Source: Anthoceros angustus | Lineage: Eukaryota; Streptophyta; Anthocerotopsida; Anthocerotales; Anthocerotaceae | DNA: 64,000 nt | NCBI GenBank assembly: GCA_010909165.1 | Contig: MU008158.1 | Span: 1,327,478 to 1,391,477, forward strand | Direction: 5' to 3' | Shown: positions 54,921 to 64,000 of the stretch, in pieces | Layout of the letters: each line of letters starts with the position of its first letter | How positions within the stretch are numbered: position 1 is the stretch's first letter | Position numbers and translations under genes: made by a program | Notes under the pieces: model-generated | Seen by the model: only the letters and a program-made list of their open reading frames with translations | What the model was told of the DNA's origin: nothing | The model's database searches: none

Positions 54921-56294
54921 TCAATGGATTTCATCATATTTTGTAGCTTTTCTGACCATTTTTATTATTTCAATATTGTTCATATGTTTGTAATATCGAT
55001 GAATTATAGTTTTTAAATAATTATAATTTAACGAGTTCTCATAATGGCTCCTTTGCAAGAAACTTTTCATAGTTGTGGCACCTCACACACATACATAGTA
55101 ACGAACTTCACACGTTCATAATCTCACTCCCAAGAAATTGGCCGCCACAAATCACAAATCGAACCATGCATCCAAAATACGGTCAACTAAGTTATGAAGC
55201 CGAGTGTAAGAATCCATAGGTGCGAATCTTTACGTTGGTTCTCGCACTGCATTGACATGCACAATAACACTAAACTTCACACAATTAAAATGGACTCTAA
55301 AACACATTCTATGGGGTTGATGATGCCTAAACTTCACACAATTAAAATGGAACTATAACTCTAAAACACATTCTATGGGGTTGATGATACCTAAACTTCA
55401 CACAATTAAAATGGAACTATAACTCTAAAACACATTCTATGGGGTTGATGATATCTAAACGTCACACAATTAAAATGGAACTATAACTCTAAAACACATT
55501 TCATGGGGTTGATGATGCCAAGTACAAGAATGCCCCATTGATGAATGACATATTAGATACAAATTGGCTACAAAGCAAGCTTGAAAGAATGTCATGATGG
55601 TGAATGACATTTCCCGGTTAATGGGGAACACACTGGTTCCAAGTGGGAACGCAATCCCGGAGGATGGACTCCCGGGAGGAACGCACTCCTGGTTCTGCGC
55701 GCGGGTTTCTTGCAGCCCGCACCTCTGAAGCTGGCCATGTTGATTAGACATGGCAGGCCGCTTCTTTCATTCATGCCTGGAGTTGTTCCTGAGCTCTAGA
55801 CTTTGCCAATTTTTTTGCGGGCACGTTTAGGCACTCTGAGGTTAATTATGATTCGGAACTAACCTATAATGTTTTCAACTTGAGATGTTAATTGTATTAA
55901 AGTTCTCTTGAACATAAATTGTCATAGCAAAGATTAAGTAATATCATCAATCTAAAACAAATATTATTCAGCAATGAACTCAAATCATTGCTTGTATGAT
56001 ATATTAAAATTAAAAGTATTAAATATTTGTAAATTAATATTCAATTACCATAAAACTAATACTATTATGGATGAACATCAAAGTGGATAAAAGAAAGGAG
56101 CCCCATCATTGTCTTCCGAGTGAGGGTATAAAGAACTACATAAACATGTAACCTAAGTTGGATTGAACCATAGGAACCCTCCATTTTCGAAGTAATCTAT
56201 TGTCAACTTTTGGGACCCATGACGGTGTGCAAGGTTGAATCCCATACTTGTGCGTAGTTCGTTTTCGCAACTGTTCGAGTCTCCAACAGAAGGG
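54921..56294. other. AT-rich spacer
   Basis: Contains the tandem array at 55272-55518 and a GC-richer island (55600-55760) with GGAACGC-type phrases recurring twice (GGGAACGCAATCCCGG, GGAGGAACGCACTCC). No gene supported. Confidence 0.4.
55272..55518. repeat. 57-64 bp tandem repeat, four copies
   Basis: AAACTTCACACAATTAAAAT recurs at 55272, 55329, 55393 and 55457, each followed by CTCTAAAACACATT and ATGGGGTTGATGAT. The first copy lacks a 7-base ACTATAA piece present in the others. Confidence 0.9.
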
Positions 56295-58482
56295 TCAAGA
56301 TGCAGATCTTCGGGTAACCCTCAGCGGCAAGCCTGATTTGAGTTTGGGCATGGGCCAATGACTGACGGTCTGATCCAGCGCTCCGCTGGGCTTGAAGCTG
56401 TGTCAGCACAAGAGTAGAAGCTTAGAACAACTGTTAAGGTACTCGCCGTTGTTTGGCGAAGTATGAACGAAGCCGGAAATCTCCTGGTGCACTCACTTGT
56501 AGTTTGTCACAAAGTGATGGAGGAAGACCAGCATCTCCTGCTTGGCCAGCTCGCTTCCTGGGCACGCCCTAGGCCCATTTCCGAAGGGTGTGAAGGTGTG
56601 GGTTTTGGGTACGTTCTGCCAAAACCACGTCCACGGTATGTGAACAACAAAGCTGTTTCGCAGCCCATCAATCTAGGCTGGATTGCTCACCTGAAATCTG
56701 GAAGGATCGAACTTGTGGGGATCCGGGAAGCGTTCAGGATCCAGGTGGACATATTTGTTCCAGGTGAGCACTTTCCAGCCCTTGGGAAATAGAATTCCTG
56801 CACGTTTCAAGACCCGTTGATGCAGCACTGCTGTTGGTGCATTGCATTGGAATGCACTTCAGGAGTGTACCTACCGTTAAAAACGACATCCTCCGTTGCT
56901 TCTCTCATGTTGAAAGACACAATGTTCCTTGTCCTGAAAGTCTCTTGAATAACCTGTGACCACGTATTGGTAGTCAGGAACAGCCTGAGCTGCTGTGGAT
57001 GTAGTATCTATCGTTGAGGAGGATGACGCGCACATGCCGTATACCCACCCTGTTTGTGTAGGTCAGTTTTCGAAGGTCATCCGGGGAGATGGGATCGTCA
57101 ATGTGTGCTCTTTGTCGAGCAATGGCATCATTCTCCTCCTGATTCCACGAGTTAGTGCATACAGTCTGGATCCGCTCCCTCGTGCTGCTCTGTGCTGTAG
57201 CAATACCAGGGGTTTGAGGGTTTGGATGTGAGACGAGGCATGTATGCATACCTGAACCCGTTGGAGAAATTCAGGGTAGAGCAGCAGGTTGTGGATGACC
57301 CAGGTGAGCGAAATGGCTGAAGTGTCATGGGCCGCAAACAAGATGCTTAGAATGTTATCCGTCACTTGCTCGTCGGTGAACTTGCCTCCAGCTCCCTCCG
57401 CCTGTAAGAAGGAGTCAAGCACGTCCTGATGGATCACTTTGCCGGCCTCTTGCCGCCTCTTTTGGATCTCTATGGCGAGACACTGCACTAGCTCCTTGCG
57501 TGCCTGGGGTCAAGGTGGCAGAGGAACAGCGTGTCAGAGCTCTATCAACGTTGAAAGCGGATTACAGAGATGGCATCGGACAGGTTGTTGCACACTGTCA
57601 CACCTGAATGGCTCGGCCGAAGGTTGTCCCAGGAAGATTGATCGGAGTGGCGAAGAAGCCTTGCTCAATTGCTGTGAAAAGCTTCCTCAGCCTGTCGATG
57701 TCTGTATGGTGTTTCAGGCTGTCGACGGCGAAGAGCAAGGCGACATGGAAAGTGAACTGCAGAAAGGAAGCCACGGTTTATATGTTGTCAAAAGCGGGAG
57801 ATGCTTGGAGGAGTGATCTGGATGTCAAATTCCTACTCCTGAAAATGGCTCACCTTTTGCAGCTCCTCTGCAACACGAATGGTTGCTTCCTGCCCCCAGC
57901 TCTGCATCTGCTCTCTTGCAACTCGATCAATATCAGTAGTGAAGGTTCTCAGGGAATCCGAAATGATTGGAGCTTGTATGAGTCTCCGATAGTGATCGTG
58001 CAACTCTCCGTTTGTCGAATTGATTGACGTTTTGCCCATGATCTGCTGAGTGGCGTCTGTGTAGCTTGAGTGGAAAAGCTTGGACTGAAGCACAAATCTT
58101 GTTGCTTCAAGTGTGGTGGTGCAAATTGTTGGACACCCAAACAAATGAGTCCTGAAAACTCCTCCATATCTGCAGCGCATCAAGGATCAAGATGTTCTTG
58201 CAGAGTGAGCACCTGGGAGGGTAGCACTGGTTACTACTCAGACTGGAGGCATGAAAATCCTCCTCACTGTTTTAGGCGAGGGAGCATGAAGTCATCTGAT
58301 GAGCCGCTGAGAAATTGGATGCTGTCCCCGACAACCGGCAGCTGCCAGAATCGTCCTGGAGGCACTTGGGCGCTTCTGCTCCTGACGTTCAGGGTGCGGG
58401 AATGGTTGCAGATCCATGCAATCAACAAGAAGGGAAGGCCCAGGGCTAACCCCACCCACAACTCAACTCCTGCTGCTGCCAT
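56295..58482 (-). CDS. CYP85-clan cytochrome P450, CYP707-like
   Basis: Nine exons, 477 aa: 58268-58482, 57854-58169, 57604-57756, 57252-57503, 57049-57138, 56875-56953, 56691-56797, 56497-56615, 56295-56397. Residues 1-25 are a membrane anchor ([17 protein letters not shown]), followed by the proline-rich hinge PPG. The I-helix reads FAAHDTSA, the K-helix ETFR (ExxR), the PERF region is [17 protein letters not shown], and the haem loop is [11 protein letters not shown] with its Cys ligand. All essential residues are present. The run [23 protein letters not shown] and the FAAxDT(S/T)A I-helix resemble CYP707 abscisic-acid 8'-hydroxylases, but the substrate of a seed-free CYP85-clan enzyme cannot be read from motifs. 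It lies 531 bases downstream of the large adenylating gene on the same strand. Confidence 0.88.
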
Positions 58483-59013
58483 GGATTTTGCTGGCAGCCT
58501 GCAGGTGCACGAAAACCCACGGCGCTGGGCAACTTATGAGACGTGTCGTCGAAGATCATGCCGACGGAGCGCTGTACCCTGGATCCCACCATTACGTCAT
58601 GATCTATGCTGCCGCTGGGGAGAGTTCATCTTATGCAGTGCCCGGCCGGGACGTCAAACGCGTACGACTTGTATGTGGAAGGAATATTGGCATCTGCTGT
58701 GTCTTCTTGCGGGGAATATTGTTGAGCTTACAGATTCACTACAGGTGCCCACTGTTTCAGCCGGATGGGAAGCTTCCTTGGCACCACCGGGGTTCCCAAA
58801 AGCTTTCAATATTTCTTGCCAAAGTGCCGCATAATCTGGTGTTCATCCAAAGGACCTGGTCACGTGCACTCCGGGATACTTTGATCCCCTGAGGTTTGGA
58901 TGGTTTCAGAAAAGTGGAACACGAACACGATGGCACAATATCATGGTGAGAAATGTGGTGTGAAGTTTTGAGAACGTTTGCCTTGCTTTTCCTTGTGTCT
59001 GACAGTGTGGAAA
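58483..59013. promoter_or_regulatory. Promoter region of the P450 gene / 3' flank of the adenylating-enzyme gene
   Basis: 531 bases between the stop of the upstream gene and the P450 ATG, same strand. No further gene; a long plus-strand frame here is only the complement of P450 exons. Confidence 0.45.
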
Positions 59014-62000
59014 TCAGTACGCAGCAATGACCTCGCCTTTCATGGATAGTGCCAGAGCTCCGAGTTCTGCACCATCATGCATTTTCAGGCCTGGAAGCAC
59101 AAGGGCTCTAGGTCCAACATAGCAGCTTTCTCCGATCTCATTCACCTTGAACTCTACCTTGTCTCCTTCGTACACATGGCCGAAGAGGAGAGAGTTTCTG
59201 CCCACCGCACTGCCAGCTCCCACTGTGAGCAGGTCAGGATTGAGAGCCAGAAGCGTGTCCACATAGGGAACCCTGCCTGCAGAGTCTCCGATGGTTGCAC
59301 CAAGTAGTCGGAGGTAGAAGCAGCCTAGGAGGGAGCCCTTGCCGAGTTCCAGGAAGTTCTGACACAGGAGCACGTTGATGGCTTGCCAGGTTGTGTCTCG
59401 CCAAGATGTGAAGCTCCACAGAGCACAGGAGCTGCCATCCCTTGCTTTGCCCACAAAAGTCCAACGGCAAGCTACAGTCAACCCTGTCAAGAGGAGGCCT
59501 GAGAAGAGGTATGCTGCAGGTACCAGAGTTAGCATCCATGTTGTTCCTATTTTGGTTCCGATGAATGAGAGTGCGAGAAGGGATGGAGAGTAGGCCAGAG
59601 CAAGCAGCGCCAAGGGAGTGAAAAGCTGCAAAACTGGTTGGATCAACCGACTCAGCACTTCCCCATCAGTGTGCTTGCGTCCTAATAAGCTTCGCGTTCC
59701 CTCCAAAGCCTCAGGTGCCACGGTCTTCTCATCAAGATGCTGTTCAATACAGCAGGTTCCTCGTACTGGCATCTGCTGGTATCTGCTAGGAACCGGAGTC
59801 CCCAGTTTCCCACCTGGAAATGCTGTACAGCCTCCGAATCTGCGTTCCTCCAACTTTCCCTCTGGCAGGTGCAGCAAGCTATCGGATGTTTGGAGCAGCT
59901 TTCTCCAAGCTGGAAGCAGAGGCTTCCCTGTTCGCAGATGCTGAGCGATGTCATATGCCAGTGACCGACCGTGGTCTATGGAGGCACTTTCCGACGCTGT
60001 CTTGGCTGTCACCAGGTCAATGCTTTGTGGTCCATTGCTGGGGTTGAATCGAAGACCTTCTGTGACCTTCTCATCGAGAACCTCATCCAGGTGTACCAAG
60101 CCCACATCTCTGTAAGGATAAACAGCCTCATCCCATGGCTTGGTGCAATCCAGAGCATCTTCATTTTGCGATGTGTCTTGAGAGACAGGACGGAGCTGCA
60201 GCTGGAAGATGTACTTCACTCCACGTGCAGAGAGCACCCTGCTCCGAAATTCAGCAGCCAAGAACTGGGGCGGTCGAGTGTCATTTGGATCTCTGGGAAC
60301 TGTTCCAGTGTCGGGTGGGATGATGTCAAACGGCTCTACTTTGCCTTCATTTTCGCCGAAGCTCTCATCCGATGGCCGCATCCTGAACTTGACATAGTAC
60401 TCCTGTGGTGCGCCTCCCGACGATCGGAAAAGCCTAGCCACATTGGAGTAGTAATGCAGCTCAGCATACGAGTTGGGCAGTCGGAGAGTCTCCCACGATG
60501 CAACGCCCGATCGTGGGTTTCTCTGGACGAAGAGAACTCTTTCATCATGGCTTTTCATGAAATAGCTGACGAAGTCCGACATGTTGCTGCAATGGAAAGC
60601 TCTCCCGGTCTTGAGGGTCAGATCCAGCAGGCTCTGCTCTGCCTCTGATTCTGCCTCAGGCCGGAGAATTCTCACTGATGCGCCTCTGGCATCCCCTCTG
60701 GCATCATCATCACCGCTGAGGCCGTTGCTGTGGCGGACTATAATTGCATAGGTCTTGCCAGGAGCGAAGACATCATGAGCTGGAAGCGTGTCTCTCAGAC
60801 TCTCCGAGATGCTCAAAGTCCCCTTCCCTGCCACTCCCAGCCGGTGGAAGTACCTGGCGTTCAAGGACAGGGTCGTCTTGGCAATGCTGGCTGCTAGGTT
60901 TGCCACAAGCTTTCGGTACAAGGGATCCATTTCTTCAATTCGGTAGTATTCTCGTTCCTGTTGTTTTTCCGACTCTGCTGAGATCTTCGCAACTGCTCCT
61001 TGCTGGTAGATCATCACTGGACTCTTCACACCAACGTACACACCTCCTTTTTGAAGGAAAGATCCTGTCACCGCCACAGAGTTGGCTCCCAGTATGGCTT
61101 CGTCCTCCAGCTTCACTCCTGGCATAAGGACACTCTGTGCCCCCACAATACATCTTGACCTTACATCAACCTTACCAAACTGGAGAAAATGCTTGTACTG
61201 GACCTGCTTCAGCAACGTCCGGGTCACAGTGCTAGTGATGATCTTTGCAAAGTCTCCCAGGTGAGATTCATCCCCAAGCGTAAGAAGATCAGGGTCCAGT
61301 AAAGGATTGACACTGCGAATGGAAGCCATGTTACCTATTGTGGCCCCCAGGCTGCGAAGGTAAGTCACCAAGGCGTCTGTCCCAGAAATGAACATGGCGA
61401 CTTTTATGTGCGTTGCCGTGAGCATGCGGTGAATCAGCCAGACATTGAATCCGAGGCGAGAGTTAAGTGGCAAGGCATCATCCTTCTTAACCCTCTCGAT
61501 CAGAGAATCTCCAATGAGCTGCCACTTGAGAGCGCAGGTGATTACAGACAGGGTGAAGGCAAAGGTCAAGTAAGCAGCGCCAGAGAAAACAAGCAGGACG
61601 AGGGCATCCCTGATGTTGGCAAACCTACAGAGGAACCTGAAGATGAGCTCAGGTTGGTGGAAGGCCAGGAGAGGTGCCAGTCCCGTCAATGCCCATGGCA
61701 GAGTTGCTGCAACAGGAAAGCAGACGAAACCAATCCCGGCGATGGTGGCATATTGCTCCGCCGGGCCCCTCTGTAGGATGGAAAGCTTGGAATTGAGCCA
61801 TAGCAGGAGGATGTAAGAGAGCATGGCCGAGACCGTGGTGACCAGTCCAATTAGGTACAATCCACAGAGCTGCTGTGCTGCCAATGCACTGGCAGTTGTC
61901 GATCCCCATATCTCCTACAGGTCCAACATCCAATTAATTTGACAAGAAAACAAGTTAGCATTTAGGAAAGAAGGTGGGAGTGGAAGTTGGGGTGGAAACC

Positions 62001-64000
62001 TGTGTCAGATGGTCAGATGCGCCTTGAAGCTTCTTGCCCACCTTCTCACCGATCTCTGTTCTCCCAAGGGCTGGAATCCTTGCTCCAGCATCCAGAATTG
62101 TACCCTGCTGCACAACCGCGTAGGGTTCAACTACAGCGCCGCTTCCAATCCGGATGGGTTGGAACCTCACCACCCCTCCACGCACGTCATGGCTCTGGAT
62201 TGTGGCTCCTTCGCTTAACACAGCCCCACTCCCAACATAAAGCAGGGACGGGTCTGTGATGTCTGTAGTGTCCAGAAACACATGGTCTCCAATCTCTGCT
62301 CCCAGCAAGCGGTACCAGTATGTGAGGAAAACGGTGCCCCTAAGGTGCATTCCCACCACATGGTTGGAAGCAAAGTCACACAAGCGATACAGCATCCACC
62401 AGTTGACATAATCCAAGGACCAGAGCGGCACTGCCGTCTTAATGCAGTAATTGGGCCTCAGCAGCGTGGTTGCAAAGATGCTCACTGCCGTCAATGCAAG
62501 GTAAGCAAGCCAACCCAAAGGCACGAGCAGCGCGAACTTGACAGCCAGCACGAAGGAGGGAATTGGGCCCTGGACGTTGCTGATCACTAGATTGCCAACC
62601 TTCCCGTAGACGAAGAATGCCGGAAAAATGGTGACAGCAGCAATGTAAACCAACCCTAGCACCTGCAGGCAAGTGATCACCACCTTCCGCCGCTGAGAGG
62701 GCTCGACAGCTGACTCCAACTGTGCATCAGAGATGAGCTCCTTCTCCATCTCCGCCTCTAAACTGGTGGCATATTCCTGACAATTTTCACTACCCAATCT
62801 CAGTGTCTCAGCCTCAGTCGTGGTACTAACGGGTGCTGCCTTGTGCAGCATCTGAAGGGCCACGCTGGTGAGGTCGGCGATGGAGCCTGCAGTGTAGACA
62901 TCGATAGCGGCAATGTGGATTCCCAGAAACTCCGAAAGCTTCTGTGCAGCCCACACCACCGCCACGGAATCCATTCCGAAGGACGTCAAAGCGTCCGTTG
63001 TGGAAATCTGGTCGGTTCCCAATCCCATCCTCTCCGCCACCAACTTCACCAGATGGTCTTCAATTTCCTTCCCAGTCTTTCTGCGGGCTGTGTTTGTGTC
63101 TCGCAAGCTACACCTTGTGACACTCCTGTCCACCATGAGCTTACTGGCTGGCCTGACGATGACGAGCGTCCCGTCCAGGAACCTCTTGGAGCACTCTCGC
63201 CGCCGGATCTTCCCCGACGTGGTCTTGGGAATTGTTCTGGGCTTCACCAGAACGACGTGGGCCACTTCCACGCCGTGCTCCGACGCCACATCCGCCTTGA
63301 TCCTTCCCACCAGCTCCGGCTCAAGGCGGTTGGCCTTCTCGTCCCTGACCTCCGCGACCACCACGATGCCGACATCGTCCGGAGCAGACGCTCGGGATGC
63401 AGCTCCTGCCCTGCCAGTTGTCCGCAATCGCAGCTCCGAGAAAGGAACTCCGAAGGCAGCGCTGCAGCCGGGGCGGATGCTGCGGGAACAGCCTTCCACC
63501 GTCTTCTCGACGTCGGAGGGATAGATGTTCCGGCCCGCCACGATGATGAGGTCCTTGATCCGGCCCGTGACAAATAACATGTCTCCAATCACCCTCCCCA
63601 GGTCCCCGGTGCGCAGGAACCTTCGCCCGCTGTCGTCCAGCTGGTTGTGGAAAGTCTCCCTGCTCAGCTCCGGGAGGCCCCAGTACCCAATCCCGGCGCT
63701 GGGGCTGCTCACCCAGATCTCCCCTTCCCTCCCGTTCTCCAATTCCTGCCCCCTTTCGGGATCCACGATCCTGATGTCTACGTCGCCGTTGCCCTGATCC
63801 ACATACCCGCAGCACACTCTGTTCTCCCAGTCCAGGTAAACGGGTCTCTTCATGCCGTACGCAGTGCACGCGAAGACAGAATTCTCTGCCAGCCCGTATC
63901 CTGGAGCCATGATCTGTCTCCAATTGCAGGAGAACTTGTAAGCAAGCTTGCCAACAACTTTGTGTGACCAATGTTCAGCCATTGCAATGACAGAGGTGGG
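59014..64000 (-). CDS. NRPS-like acyl-adenylating / carrier / beta-helix / catalase-like multidomain membrane protein (5' end outside window)
   Basis: Two exons visible: 62000-64000 (continuing beyond the window) and 59014-61914, phase 0, 1633 codons. Exon 1 starts inside an adenylation domain: GYGLAENSVF, FLRTGDLG, GRIKDLIIVAGRNIYP and the C-terminal lysine motif TTSGKIRRRE. A carrier domain follows with FGMDSVAVV (phosphopantetheine Ser). Then come hydrophobic segments and a hexapeptide-repeat left-handed beta-helix (WYRLLGAEIGDHVFLDTTDI). Exon 2 has more membrane helices, a second beta-helix (LLTLGDESHLGD), a catalase-like region and a third helix/beta-helix pair ending MKGEVIAAY. The A-PCP-membrane-beta-helix order matches the bacterial/fungal NRPS terminal-domain family (TIGR02353). 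The catalase-like region shows RYFHRLGVAGKGT (distal-His pattern), KFRMRPSD and RSLAYD (RxxxY haem-ligand pattern). It probably activates a fatty or amino acid; substrate unknown. Confidence 0.85.

Noticed and set aside
58070-58892. A 254-codon plus-strand frame
   Set aside because: It is the complement of P450 exons 1-2, which have clear family motifs on the minus strand.

Overview
This is nuclear DNA from a land plant. The genes carry spliceosomal GT-AG introns, mostly 75-180 bp. The gene families are plant-type: MED12, ALS3, DYW-type PPR, the plant BAG6-like ubiquitin-domain protein, CYP707-like P450 and a Gnk2/DUF26 secreted protein. A plant-like tRNA-Glu(CTC) and CACTA (En/Spm) transposase debris fit the same picture. 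The DYW editing factor has a KKPARTWIE box in place of the usual PGxxWxE. I associate that variant with hornworts, lycophytes and ferns, so a seed-free plant is the best guess. I cannot name a species.

Layout. 1-2205 is the 3' end of a MED12 gene. 2.2-22 kb is a repeat-rich desert. It holds AT-rich spacer, then about 11 kb of mosaic, duplicated and decayed CACTA transposon (4.2-15.2 kb), then a broken DUF7869-type transposase and palindrome-bearing repeats (17.5-20.4 kb). 22.1-26.7 kb is a GC-rich, probably retroelement-derived block. 25-30.5 kb carries a 365-bp dispersed duplication, a 66-bp minisatellite and heptamer arrays.

The genic half begins near 30.9 kb: a minus-strand PHD / AT-hook / SAP30-like gene (8 coding exons, 218 aa), tRNA-Glu (minus), an intronless PPR-DYW gene (minus), ALS3 (minus, 3 exons) divergent from a U11/U12-31K minor-spliceosome gene (plus, 8 exons), a small plastid-type PPR gene (plus), and a 17-exon BAG6-like gene (minus, 1340 aa). 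AT-rich spacer with tandem repeats and one Gnk2-like secreted gene follows. A 9-exon CYP707-like P450 (minus) comes next. Last is the 3' part of a very large minus-strand gene. It joins an acyl-adenylating domain, a carrier domain, membrane segments, three left-handed beta-helix segments and a catalase-like module.

The exon models were built by eye from reading-frame continuity, splice signals and family resemblance. Every model closes in frame, but none was tested against transcripts. The observations I rate highest are the adenylation/carrier/beta-helix/catalase-like megaprotein beside a P450, the compact PHD-AT-hook-SAP30 protein, a U12-type intron in the BAG6-like gene a few kb from the gene for a U12-spliceosome protein, and the microhomology-jointed CACTA mosaic.
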